A DNA stretch of 64,000 nt from Pseudomonas saxonica (GTDB lineage: Bacteria > Pseudomonadota > Gammaproteobacteria > Pseudomonadales > Pseudomonadaceae), in the NCBI RefSeq assembly GCF_007858365.1, contig NZ_VFIO01000010.1, positions 1 to 64,000 on the forward strand. The letters are read 5' to 3'. Shown piece after piece: positions 42,154 through 50,280 of this stretch; the stretch's first letter is position 1, and each line of letters begins with the position of its first letter. A program made the position numbers and the translations under genes. The notes below the pieces were generated by a model. That model ran no database searches. It had not been told where the DNA came from and worked only from the letters and a program-made list of their open reading frames with translations.

Positions 42154-43152
42154 TTACAAGGTAGCGACCTGCCCGGCGGGAAGTTCAGCTGCCCCGGCCT
42201 TGATGCCATTGATCAGCGGCTCGCCAAACGCTTCCATGCTGATTTCGAAGCGGTCGCCTTCGCGGGTTTGAATGTTGTCTGCCACGGACAGGGTGGCAGT
42301 GCCGAAAAAGTGCACATGCACATCGCCGGGACGCAAGAACTGAGCGTACTTGAAGTGATGGTATTCAAGGTTTTCCAGGCTGTGGCACATGTTGTCCTCA
42401 CCGCTGAGAAACTCTTTTTCCCAGACCACTTCATCGCCGCGCAGGATGCGGCTCATGCCGCTCAGATTGCGCGGTAACTCACCCACCCGCAATTCAGGGC
42501 CATAACTGCAATTGCGCAGTTTGGAATGGGCCAGATAAAGATAGTTGCGGCGCTCCATCACATGGTCGGAAAACTCGTTGCCCAAAGCAAAACCCACTCG
42601 GTAGGGTTTGCTGTCGTCACCCACCACATACAGCCCGGTCAATTCAGGTTCTTCACCGGCATCTTCGGCAAAGGCCGGTTTCTCAAAGGCAGCGCCGGGA
42701 CGCACGACAATTGATCCGTCGCCCTTATAGAACCATTCTGGTTGCACACCGGCGGTGCCAGCCGGTGGTCGGCCGCCTTCGATGCCCCATTGGAAGATGC
42801 GCGCGGTGTCGGTGAGGGCGGCCTGATCGCCGATGTTTTGCTGATGCATTTTATCGCGGGTCGAGGCGCTACCCAGGTGGGTCAGGCCCGTACCGCTGAT
42901 CAGGCAGTGGGCCGGATCTTCATGGTCAAGAGGCGCCAGCACGCGTCCGTCCTGCAAGGTCTGGCGGTAGCTCGAAGGGCTGGGCTGAGTCCCTCTGGCG
43001 CATACTTCTTCAGCCAGGCCATGCCCCTTGCGAATGGCGTCCAGAGCGAGCTCGCGGGTGCTTGCAGCGCCATTGACGACGAGCAGCGTATCGCCTTCAA
43101 CGACCGCAACATGACGTTGACCTTGAACCGTTTGAAATTGAATCAGACGCAT
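42154..43152 (-). CDS. AraD1/fumarylacetoacetase-fold sugar-acid enzyme
   Basis: The 332-residue protein belongs to the group named AraD1, related to the fumarylacetoacetase (FAH) fold. It shows SGTGLTHLGSASTRDKMH, acids in AEDAGEEPELTGLYV and GFALGNEFSDHVMERRN, and a C-terminal GTATLSVADNI. Members occur in pentonate/hexarate operons and probably dehydrate or cleave a keto-deoxy sugar acid. No KdgD-type dehydratase is present in this operon, so this enzyme may fill that step. It is the first gene of the operon and divergent from the LysR gene. The start MRLIQFQ at 43152 is preferred. Confidence 0.75.
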   Translation of the reverse strand: MRLIQFQTVQGQRHVAVVEGDTLLVVNGAASTRELALDAIRKGHGLAEEVCARGTQPSPSSYRQTLQDGRVLAPLDHEDPAHCLISGTGLTHLGSASTRDKMHQQNIGDQAALTDTARIFQWGIEGGRPPAGTAGVQPEWFYKGDGSIVVRPGAAFEKPAFAEDAGEEPELTGLYVVGDDSKPYRVGFALGNEFSDHVMERRNYLYLAHSKLRNCSYGPELRVGELPRNLSGMSRILRGDEVVWEKEFLSGEDNMCHSLENLEYHHFKYAQFLRPGDVHVHFFGTATLSVADNIQTREGDRFEISMEAFGEPLINGIKAGAAELPAGQVATL

Positions 43153-43267
43153 GGAGTGAGGCCTTTGCAGATTATTGTTCTGGCGGGCCTTTGAGGCCCT
43201 TCTGTGGCTCACTTTAATTTTTGTCGGGGATGCTGCCTAATGACGACTGCTGATTGAGCGATAACTA

Positions 43268-44209
43268 ATGGTCATCCCCATGCTGCCATCCTTGACCACG
43301 ATCATTTCCCGCTTGCGCCTCAAGCAACTGCGCTTGTTGATTGCGCTGGACGAATTCGGCTCCTTGCACAAGGCGGCGGACTCCGTCGCCATTACCCAGC
43401 CGGGGGCCACCAAGGCACTGCACGAAATCGAATCGACCCTGGGCTCGACCCTGTTCGAGCGTACACCCAAAGGCCTGGTCCCCAATGACCTGGGACGTTG
43501 CGTGATCCGCTATGCGCGGTTGATCCATACCGACGTCGCGCACCTGCGCGAAGAAATGCTCGGCATCATGCAAGGCCACGGTGGTCGGCTGTCGGTGGGC
43601 GTAATCATGGGAGCGGTGCCGGTTCTGGTGGAGTGCCTGGCGCGTCTACGGGCAAAACAGCCGCAACTGTCAGTCGAAATTGTCGAAGACACCAGTGCAC
43701 GCTTGCTGGCCTTGCTCGACGAGGGGCGGTTGGATCTGGCGATCTGTCGCACCAGCGTCAGCAAGCATCCTGGTGCTTACGATTGCCGCCTGCGTGATCA
43801 GGAACCCCTGATTGTGGTTGCGAATACCCAACATCAATTTGCCGGCCGCGCGTCGCTGGCGCTGAGCGAACTGGCTGACGCCCCGTGGGTCGTGTTCCCG
43901 GTTAACATGCCCATGCGTTTGACTCTGGAACGTGAGTTCCGGGAGGCGGGGCTTAACTTTCCGACGTATCCGATAGAAACCTCATCGACCTTCACCACGC
44001 TGTCGTTGCTGCTGCAAGACCCGCATTTGGTGGCCGTGATGCCGGTTGATGTTGCGCAGATGGCCGTGACGCACGGCATGTTGGTGCGTTTGCCGCTGGT
44101 GCTGAAGTCGCGCAGCGAGCCTTATGAGATTGTCACCCGTCAAGGGGTTGCGTTGACTGCGCCGACGCAGTTGCTGATTGATGAGATGAGTGTGCGTGTA
44201 GTGTCTTGA
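43268..44209 (+). CDS. LysR-family regulator of the galactarate operon
   Basis: The 313-residue regulator has an N-terminal winged helix (about 15-75: LRLLIALDEFGSLHKAA, ITQPGATKALHEIESTLGS, LFERTPKGLVPND) and the LysR effector-binding domain (about 100-305). It is divergent from the sugar-acid operon with 115 bp between starts, the usual place for LysR control. An internal ATG 12 bp downstream (MLPSLTT) is an alternative start. The inducer is probably a hexarate or its keto-deoxy product. Confidence 0.9.
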   Translation: MVIPMLPSLTTIISRLRLKQLRLLIALDEFGSLHKAADSVAITQPGATKALHEIESTLGSTLFERTPKGLVPNDLGRCVIRYARLIHTDVAHLREEMLGIMQGHGGRLSVGVIMGAVPVLVECLARLRAKQPQLSVEIVEDTSARLLALLDEGRLDLAICRTSVSKHPGAYDCRLRDQEPLIVVANTQHQFAGRASLALSELADAPWVVFPVNMPMRLTLEREFREAGLNFPTYPIETSSTFTTLSLLLQDPHLVAVMPVDVAQMAVTHGMLVRLPLVLKSRSEPYEIVTRQGVALTAPTQLLIDEMSVRVVS

Positions 44210-44235
44210 GGCTCATAACAGTGCCTTCGTTCTGG

Positions 44236-44276
44236 CACCGGGCGAGCCTAGGCGAGCTCGGCCGTATGGTAGGGCG
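44236..44276 (+). repeat. 41-bp direct repeat A, copy 1
   Basis: CACCGGGCGAGCCTAGGCGA followed by GCTCGGCCGTATGGTAGGGCG recurs exactly at 45475-45515 and 46820-46860. In each case it marks the outer left edge of the long inverted-repeat element described below. Confidence 0.9.
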
Positions 44277-44700
44277 AAACCTTTATTCCAGTAAAAAGCA
44301 TGAAATGGATATGTGCTCGAAGCTTTTAATTGGCCAGCGTGCATATCCATTTGATGTATTAAATCTTTCTACGGGTTTCGCCCTTACGGCGAGGCACTTT
44401 TGTCAAACAGCCACAAAAGTACCCAAAAAGGCCTTGCCCCTGCGTACGGCCCTCGCTTCGCTCAGGTGTCCCTCACTCCGGTCCCGCTCCGTGGGCACGC
44501 TGCGACGGGCCATCCATGGCCCGATCGCAGCTCTCCCGGCATCCATGCCGGTCGACCCACTCCGCGAAACCTCCTTTCGGCCTCCCGAAGGGGCGGCAGA
44601 TCAAGATCAAAAGCCAGATCACAAGCAGATCAAATGCTCGCTTACGCTCTTGTAGCCGCTGACGAGGAACGAAGGCTGCGATCGAGCGCGTAGCGGTCGT
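44271..44700. repeat. Long inverted-repeat element, copy 1 (palindrome core plus right block)
   Basis: The core (44271-44390) pairs AGGGCGAAAC ... AAATGGATATGTGC with GCATATCCATTT ... GGGTTTCGCCCTTA. The right block (about 44391-44700) contains CCTCGCTTCGCTCAGGTGTC, GGGCCATCCATGGCCCGATC and AGATCAAGATCAAAAGCCAG. It is repeated with small changes at 45703-46042 and 47041-47378. The block is full of small inverted repeats and has no credible gene. It is the least complete of the three copies on its left side. Confidence 0.8.
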
Positions 44701-45026
44701 AATGCTTTTGACTGTAGGTGTGCGCTCACTGGGATTCGGGAGGTTTCGTACAGGTTTGTCGATTGAGATGACTGGGGCGCGGGCCTATAGTCAGCGCTCG
44801 CATTAAGCGACCGGGTTTGGCGACTCGGAACATGCCAAGAATTGCTATCTCTAGCCAAGCGTGTATTTTGCATCGCGAGGCTTTATGGCAGCTGTACGTG
44901 GGAGATCTCAGGATCTGCCGGAGTTTCTTGGGTATGACCGGTTCGCCAACCCGCGTACAGCAGCCACCTGTTTTCGTTTGGCGACGAATGTGGATGGCTA
45001 AAGCCCATGCCCAAGAGTTTTAACCC

Positions 45027-45296
45027 ATGAATCAAGATTCGTTCATTCCGTTGACCGCTATCGACTGCCTTATCCCCGCTCTGATGATCGACCGCAATGC
45101 GCCGGTCGATGTGCTTCATGCCAATGCTGCCGCCCGTGTGCGGGCAGCTACTCAATTGATGGAAACCCTGTCTAATCGTGATCTTGAATTAGCCGATACG
45201 GTTGATCTACGGCAGATAGCAACCGTGGCGATGATGTTGCTTCGTGATGGGTGTGATTTGCTGGATGTGTTGGGGTGGCGCTTACGGGTTGAATAG
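45027..45296 (+). CDS. Small conserved protein in repeat array, copy 1
   Basis: The protein has 89 residues: MNQDSFIPLTAIDCLIPALM, then AARVRAATQLMETLSNRDLE and a helical C-terminus MMLLRDGCDLLDVLGWRLRVE. It is predicted to be mostly alpha-helical and soluble. Size and genomic style resemble the small Pseudomonas-specific DUF proteins (DUF3077-like), but I cannot confirm the family. The ATG follows a weak AGTTTTAACCC leader. A second copy with a near-identical sequence after the first few codons lies 1345 bp downstream. Both are embedded between inverted-repeat elements. Confidence 0.6.
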   Translation: MNQDSFIPLTAIDCLIPALMIDRNAPVDVLHANAAARVRAATQLMETLSNRDLELADTVDLRQIATVAMMLLRDGCDLLDVLGWRLRVE

Positions 45297-45474
45297 AGAC
45301 GTTGCCGTTGCCTTTGCTGTTGCCACGCAATTTTTGGGTCGACGCGAATGCCCCTCACAGGAGGCTGAACGCAGGTGCTGTTATGGGGGTGGCGAGGCAG
45401 GACGCCGAGCCAGCCGCGATCGGGCCAAGGATGGCCCGTCGCGGCGTGCCCCCATAACAGTGCCGGAGTGAAGG

Positions 45475-46042
45475 CACCGGGCGAGCCTAGGCGAGCTCGG
45501 CCGTATGGTAGGGCGCAGACCTTTTGGGTATTTTTGGGATGGTCCGACACTCGGCGTTTGCCAAAAGTACCGCGCCGTAAGGGCGAAACCCGTAGAAAGT
45601 TATTACACATCCAATGGATATGTACTCAGTGCTTATGTTAAATAAACCGCGTACATATCCATTAGGTGTATCACGGCTTTCTACGGGTTCCGCCCTTACG
45701 GCGGCTCACTTTAGGCAAACAGCCCCAAAAGTAAGCAAAAGGTCCTTGCCCCCGCGTACGGCCCTCGCTTCGCTCAGGTGTCCCTCACTCCGGTCCCGCT
45801 CCGTGGGCACGCTGCGACGGGCCATCCTTGGCCCGATCGCAGCTCTCCCGGCATCCATGCCGGTCGACCCACTCCGCGAAACCTCCTTTCGGCCTCCCGA
45901 AGGGGCGGCAGATCAAGATCAAAAACCAGATCACAAGCAGATCAAAAGCCAGATCACAAGCAGATCAAAAGCTCGCTTACGCTCTTGCTCTTGTAGCCGC
46001 TGACGAGGAACGAAGGCTGCGATCGAGCGCGTAGCGGTCGTA
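45475..46042. repeat. Long inverted-repeat element, copy 2
   Basis: Repeat A (45475-45515) opens it. The left arm CTTTTGGGTATTTTTGGGAT ... GTCCGACACTCGGCGTTTGC reaches the palindrome core 45574-45702 (GCCGTAAGGGCGAAACCCGT with its complement ACGGGTTCCGCCCTTACGGC). The right block runs to about 46042. The right block carries an extra AGATCACAAGC unit relative to copy 1. The whole can pair as an imperfect hairpin with arms of 200-300 bases. ORFs in this stretch are translations of the repeat and are not called. Confidence 0.85.
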
Positions 46043-46374
46043 ATGCTTTTGACTGTAGGTGTGCGCTCACTGGGATTCGGGAGGTTTCGTACAGGTTTGT
46101 CGATTGAGATGGCTGGGGAGCGGGCCTATAGTCGGCGCTCGCATTAAGCGACCGGGTTTGGCGACTCGGAACTTGAACAATGGACTCGTGCAGTTGTTGT
46201 GATACGGGCATAGCGTGTATTTTGCATCGCTCTGTTTTATGACGGCTGTGCGTGGGAGATCTTCGGGTCTGCCGGTTTTCCTTGTTCTACCGGTTCGCCA
46301 ACCCGCGTACAGCTGTCACCTATTTTGTTTGGCGACGAAGCAGGTGGCTCCACTTGTAACAAGGAGCTTTGTTT

Positions 46375-46641
46375 ATGGAGCATTCGTTCATTCCTCTGAC
46401 CGCTATCGACTGCCTGATCCCCGCGCTGTTGATCGACCGCAATGCGCCGGTCGATGTGCTTCATGCCAATGCTGCCGCCCGTGTGCGGGCAGCTACTCAA
46501 TTGATGGAAACCCTGTCTAATCGTGATCTTGAATTAGCCGATACGGTTGATCTACGGCAGATAGCAACCGTGGCGATGATGTTGCTTCGTGATGGGTGTG
46601 ATTTGCTGGATGTGTTGGGGTGGCGCTTACGGGTTGAATAG
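46375..46641 (+). CDS. Small conserved protein in repeat array, copy 2
   Basis: The 88-residue protein MEHSFIPLTAIDCLIPALLI is the same as copy 1 from residue 5 on except for a Met-to-Leu change in ALLID. The DNA from about 45050 to 45570 is repeated here almost base for base. The upstream sequence of this copy differs in the last 100 bp before the ATG and offers a better ribosome site (AACAAGGAGCTTTGTTT), so this copy may be the better expressed one. The function is unknown. Confidence 0.65.
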   Translation: MEHSFIPLTAIDCLIPALLIDRNAPVDVLHANAAARVRAATQLMETLSNRDLELADTVDLRQIATVAMMLLRDGCDLLDVLGWRLRVE

Positions 46642-46819
46642 AGACGTTGCCGTTGCCTTTGCTGTTGCCACGCAATTTTTGGGTCGACGCGAATGCCCCT
46701 CACAGGAGGCTGAACGCAGGTGCTGTTATGGGGGTGGCGAGGCAGGACGCCGAGCCAGCCGCGATCGGGCCAAGGATGGCCCGTCGCGGCGTGCCCCCAT
46801 AACAGTGCCGGAGTGAAGG

Positions 46820-47378
46820 CACCGGGCGAGCCTAGGCGAGCTCGGCCGTATGGTAGGGCGCAGACCTTTTGGGTATTTTTGGGATGGTCCGACACTCGGC
46901 GTTTGCCAAAAGTACCTCGCCGTAAGGGCGAAACCAGAATTTACACATCCTATGGATATGTACTCAGTGCTTATGTTACATAAACCGCGTACATATCCAT
47001 TAGGTGTATCACGGCTTTCTACGGGTTCCGCCCTTACGGCGGCTCACTTTTGGCAAACAGCCGAGTGTCGGACAACCACAAAAATAAGCAAAAAGGCCTT
47101 GCCCCTGCGTACGACCCTCGCTTCGCTCAGGTGTCCCTCACTCCGGTCCCGCTCCGTGGGCACGCTGCGACGGGCCATCCATGGCCCGATCGCAGCTCTC
47201 CCGGCATCCATGCCGGTCGACCCACTCCGCGAAACCTCCATTCGGCCTCCCGAAGGGGCGGCAGATCAAGATCAAAAACCAGGTCACAAGCAGATCAAAA
47301 GCCAAATCAAAAGCCAAATCAAACGCTCGCTTACGCTCTTGTAGCCGCTGACGAGGAACGAAGGCTGCGATCGAGCAC
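46820..47378. repeat. Long inverted-repeat element, copy 3
   Basis: Repeat A (46820-46860), left arm, palindrome core 46919-47040 and right block to about 47378. Here the arm pairing is clearest: left GGTCCGACACTCGGCGTTTG with right CAAACAGCCGAGTGTCGGAC, and left TTTTGGGTATTTTTGGG with right CCACAAAAATAAGCAAAA. In the right block the AGATCAAAAGCC units are rearranged to AAATCAAAAGCC. No gene is supported in it. Confidence 0.85.
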
Positions 47379-47492
47379 GCAGTGGTCGCAAATGTCTGCT
47401 CAGCAACAGTGTCGGTGCAGAGTGTGTGACCCTCAACAGCGTTGAACAGCGGAACACTCCGTGCGCTCAGTTAGCACGGGTGTATGGGCGCA

Positions 47493-47508
47493 TGGCATGT
47501 TTGATGCT
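47493..47508 (+). promoter_or_regulatory. Sigma-54-type promoter upstream of the aldo/keto reductase
   Basis: TGGCATGTTTGATGCT carries the essential GG (47494-47495) and GC (47506-47507) with ten bases between them, close to the consensus TGGCACG-N4-TTGC. It lies 38 bp before the ATG. A second site of the same type precedes the ABC transporter genes. Confidence 0.6.
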
Positions 47509-47544
47509 ATGCACCTTCCTGACATTCATATTCAGGAAGCTTTC

Positions 47545-48597
47545 ATGCATTACCGCCAATTGGGTAACAGCGATATCAAGGTCAGTGTATTGGGACTGGG
47601 CACCATGACCTGGGGTCATCAGAACAGCGAGCGTGACGCCCACCAACAGATTGAGCTGGCGCTGGCGCAAGGCGTCAACCTGATCGACACCGCCGAGATG
47701 TACCCCACCCCCACTCATGCCGACACCTGGCGCACCACCGAGCGCTATATCGGCAGTTGGCTGGCGGGCAGTGGTCGGCGTGCCGAGGTGGTGCTGGCCA
47801 GCAAAATTGCCGGCCCGGCCCGGGAGCCCAACGGGCAGTTGCATATCCGCGACGGCCTGACCCGACATGACCGGCGCAATATCGTCGAAGCACTGGACGG
47901 CAGCCTCAAGCGTTTGAACACCGACTATCTGGATCTGTACCAGTTGCATTGGCCAGACCGCGCCACCAACTTTTTTGGCCAGCGCGATTACCCCTATGCC
48001 GAAGACACCCACAGCATAGCCATTGAAGAAACCCTCTCGGTGCTGGCGGATCAGGTCAAGGCGGGCAAGATTCGCCATATCGGCGTGTCCAACGAAACCC
48101 CGTGGGGCGTGGCCGAGTTTCTCAAGCAAAGTGAGCGGTTGGGGCTGCCGAAAATTGCCAGTATTCAGAACCCCTATAGCCTGCTTAATCGCCTGTTCGA
48201 GGGTGGGCTGTCTGAATTCACTCACCGCGAAGGGGTCGGTCTGCTGGCCTATTCACCCTTGGCATTCGGTTCGTTGACCGGCAAGTATCTGGGTGGAGCA
48301 CGCCCCGAGGGCACCCGGCTTTCGTCGGTGTACCGCACCTTCAATCGCTATGACAGCCCTTCGGCGGATGCGGCCATCAGCGGGTATGTGCAGATCGCCC
48401 GCGAACATAATTTGACCCCGGCGCAACTGGCCCTGGCGTACGTCATCAATAAGCCGTTCGTGGCCAGCGCTCTGACCGGCCAGACCAGCCTCGCGCAGTT
48501 GCGTGACAACCTCAGTGCCCTTGAGGTGACGCTTGATGCGCAGGTACTGGCGCAAATTGAAGCCATTCATCAGCGCATACCCAACCCGGCGCCCTAG
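47545..48597 (+). CDS. Tas-like aldo/keto reductase
   Basis: The 350-residue aldo/keto reductase is of the Tas group. The catalytic tetrad is Asp48, Tyr53 (DTAEMYPTP), Lys87 (ASKIAG) and His135 (QLHWPDR). C-terminal GYVQIAREHNLTPAQLALAYV and SALTGQTS bind the NADPH phosphate side. Start ATG 47545 (MHYRQLGNSD) follows CAGGAAG; the longer upstream frame has no homology. It lies 15 bp before the flavin monooxygenase gene, so it belongs to the organosulfur-type operon. The carbonyl substrate is unknown. Confidence 0.9.
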   Translation: MHYRQLGNSDIKVSVLGLGTMTWGHQNSERDAHQQIELALAQGVNLIDTAEMYPTPTHADTWRTTERYIGSWLAGSGRRAEVVLASKIAGPAREPNGQLHIRDGLTRHDRRNIVEALDGSLKRLNTDYLDLYQLHWPDRATNFFGQRDYPYAEDTHSIAIEETLSVLADQVKAGKIRHIGVSNETPWGVAEFLKQSERLGLPKIASIQNPYSLLNRLFEGGLSEFTHREGVGLLAYSPLAFGSLTGKYLGGARPEGTRLSSVYRTFNRYDSPSADAAISGYVQIAREHNLTPAQLALAYVINKPFVASALTGQTSLAQLRDNLSALEVTLDAQVLAQIEAIHQRIPNPAP

Positions 48598-48612
48598 GCA
48601 GGAGTTTTGACC

Positions 48613-50010
48613 ATGCCCAAACAACTGCACGTCAACTTGTTTGAAATGAACTGTGTGAGCCATATTGTTCATGGTCTGTGGGTTCATCCCGAGAACAACC
48701 GGCATCGCTTCAACGATCTCGATTACTGGACCGAACTGGCGCAACTGCTGGAGTACGGCACCTTCGACGGGGTGTTTCTGGCCGACGTGATCGGCACCTA
48801 TGACAGCTTCCGCGATGGCCCGCAAACGGCGCTGCGCGAAGCCATGCAAATCCCCAGCAATGACCCGCTGCTGGTGATTCCGGCCATGGCGGCCGTGACC
48901 CAAAACCTGGGCTTTGGCGCGACTTTTTCCACCACCTACGAACCTCCGTTCGCCTTCGCCCGGCGCATGAGCACCCTCGATCACCTGACCAAGGGCCGGG
49001 TAGGCTGGAACATCGTCACGTCGTACCTGCCCAATGCAGCACGTAACTTTGGGCATGCCACCGAGGTGGTTCACGACCATCGTTACGAGATTGCCGATGA
49101 GTACCTGGACGTTCTGTACAAGTTATGGGAAGGCTCCTGGGACGATGACGCGGTGATTCAAGACCGCGAGCAGCGCGTCTATACCGACCCCACCAAAGTG
49201 CGTTACATCGACCACGTCGGCGAGCACTTCAAGGTCGCTGGCCCGCACCTGTGCCAGCCGTCGCGCCAGCGCACGCCGGTCTTGTTTCAGGCCACCGGCT
49301 CGCCTGCGGGCATCGAGTTTGCTGGGCGCCACGCCGAAGTGGTGTTCACCGGCGGTATCGACACCGCTGCCGTGCGCGCCAATATTCAGGCCATGCGCAA
49401 CAAGGCGATCGCCCATGAGCGCGACCCGGGCGGTTTGAAATTTATCGTCATGGCCGGGGTGATCGTGGGCCGTACCGACGAAGAGGTCAGCCGCAAGCTC
49501 GACAGCTATCGCAAGCTGATGAGTGTTGAAGCGTCTTTGGCTCACCAGCAATCGGCGGTCGATCTGACACGCTTCCCCGGCGACGCACTGATCAGCGACT
49601 TGATCGCGCTTAAGGTCAAGGGTTGGGAGAGCCTGCAGCGCTATAAACCGGAGTGGACGGTGAGTACCGTACTGGCCCAATTTTCGGGTTTCAACCGGGA
49701 GCGTTTTTTCGTGGCGGGCACGCCGACGGTGGTCGCGGATCAAATCGAAAAATGGCTGGATGAAGATGGTATCGACGGAATCAACTTGCGTCAGTACCTG
49801 TCGTTTGAAACCGCGCGCGACTTTATTGAGCTGGTGATCCCGGAACTGCGTCGACGCGGACGCTTTCGCGAGCACTACACCGCGGGTGAAACCTTGCGTG
49901 AGCGCCTGTTTGGCGCGGGGCAGGCTAGATTGCCGGCTGATCATTTTGGCGCGCGGTATCGAGATGCTGCGGTGTTGCAGCAACCGGCGCGGCCGTTGCG
50001 TTTCTCGTAA
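48613..50010 (+). CDS. NtaA/SnaA/SoxA-type FMN-dependent monooxygenase
   Basis: This 465-residue bacterial-luciferase-fold monooxygenase belongs to the nitrilotriacetate/DszA group. The segments GLWVHPEN, YWTELAQLLEYGTFDGVFLAD, GRVGWNIVTSYLPNAARNFG and PVLFQATGSPAGIEFAGRHA are typical. The enzyme uses FMNH2 from a separate reductase and O2, often for C-S or C-N bond cleavage. The ATG at 48613, 9 bp after GGAG, is used instead of a TTG 6 bp upstream. The ABC importer and SfnC-like gene downstream suggest scavenging of an organosulfur compound. Confidence 0.9.
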   Translation: MPKQLHVNLFEMNCVSHIVHGLWVHPENNRHRFNDLDYWTELAQLLEYGTFDGVFLADVIGTYDSFRDGPQTALREAMQIPSNDPLLVIPAMAAVTQNLGFGATFSTTYEPPFAFARRMSTLDHLTKGRVGWNIVTSYLPNAARNFGHATEVVHDHRYEIADEYLDVLYKLWEGSWDDDAVIQDREQRVYTDPTKVRYIDHVGEHFKVAGPHLCQPSRQRTPVLFQATGSPAGIEFAGRHAEVVFTGGIDTAAVRANIQAMRNKAIAHERDPGGLKFIVMAGVIVGRTDEEVSRKLDSYRKLMSVEASLAHQQSAVDLTRFPGDALISDLIALKVKGWESLQRYKPEWTVSTVLAQFSGFNRERFFVAGTPTVVADQIEKWLDEDGIDGINLRQYLSFETARDFIELVIPELRRRGRFREHYTAGETLRERLFGAGQARLPADHFGARYRDAAVLQQPARPLRFS

Positions 50011-50012
50011 AC

Positions 50013-50114
50013 CCCCTCCTGTAGTTGCTGCCGAAGGCTGCGAAGGGATGCGTAGCAACCCGTATTCTCGAAAACGCTGCCATCCCTCGCAGTCTTCGGC
50101 AGCGACTTCAGGGG
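50013..50114. repeat. REP doublet (REPIN-type) element
   Basis: CCCCTCCTGTAGTTGCTGCC followed by GAAGGCTGCGAAGGG, and its inverted partner CCCTCGCAGTCTTCGGCAGC followed by GACTTCAGGGG, flank a 36-bp centre. Two REP units in opposite orientation form the usual Pseudomonas REPIN. It lies just behind the monooxygenase stop and could stabilise or end that transcript. Confidence 0.8.
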
Positions 50115-50153
50115 TACGGCAATGCGTAAGGCATAAAACCAACTGTTGCCCCA

Positions 50154-50192
50154 CCAACAGTCCCTGCACAGACTGTTGGTTTTTAACCCTTC
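50154..50192 (+). terminator. Probable terminator before the ABC genes
   Basis: CCAACAGTCCCTGCACAGAC then TGTTGGTTTTTAA forms a CCAACAGT/ACTGTTGG hairpin followed by TTTTTAA. It separates the monooxygenase unit from the transporter unit, which has its own sigma-54-type promoter. Confidence 0.6.
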
Positions 50193-50230
50193 TTTCACGC
50201 GTAACCCCCGTATTTACTGGCTTTAAAACC

Positions 50231-50246
50231 CGGCACGGCTTGTGCA
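50231..50246 (+). promoter_or_regulatory. Sigma-54-type promoter upstream of the ABC importer operon
   Basis: CGGCACGGCTTGTGCA has GG at 50232-50233 and GC at 50244-50245 with ten bases between them, and matches GGCACG of the -24 box. It lies 35 bp before the ATG of the solute-binding protein gene. Confidence 0.65.
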
Positions 50247-50280
50247 ACAGCCTTGTTCCCGGACTTTAGGCAGCAAGCCC

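Noticed and set aside
45614..46003. Frames of 70-160 codons inside the inverted-repeat elements (also 44206-44655 and 46850-47344)
   Set aside because: They recur because the DNA repeats; they lack ribosome sites and their Ser/Arg/Pro-rich composition comes from hairpin sequence.
44236..47378. Possible CRISPR array because of repeated blocks
   Set aside because: Repeats are 41 bp to several hundred bp, about 1.3 kb apart, contain genes between them and have no short regular spacers or cas genes.
49123..50247. Open frame of 374 codons on the minus strand covering the monooxygenase end and REPIN
   Set aside because: It runs through the REP hairpins and against a well supported gene, with no domain.
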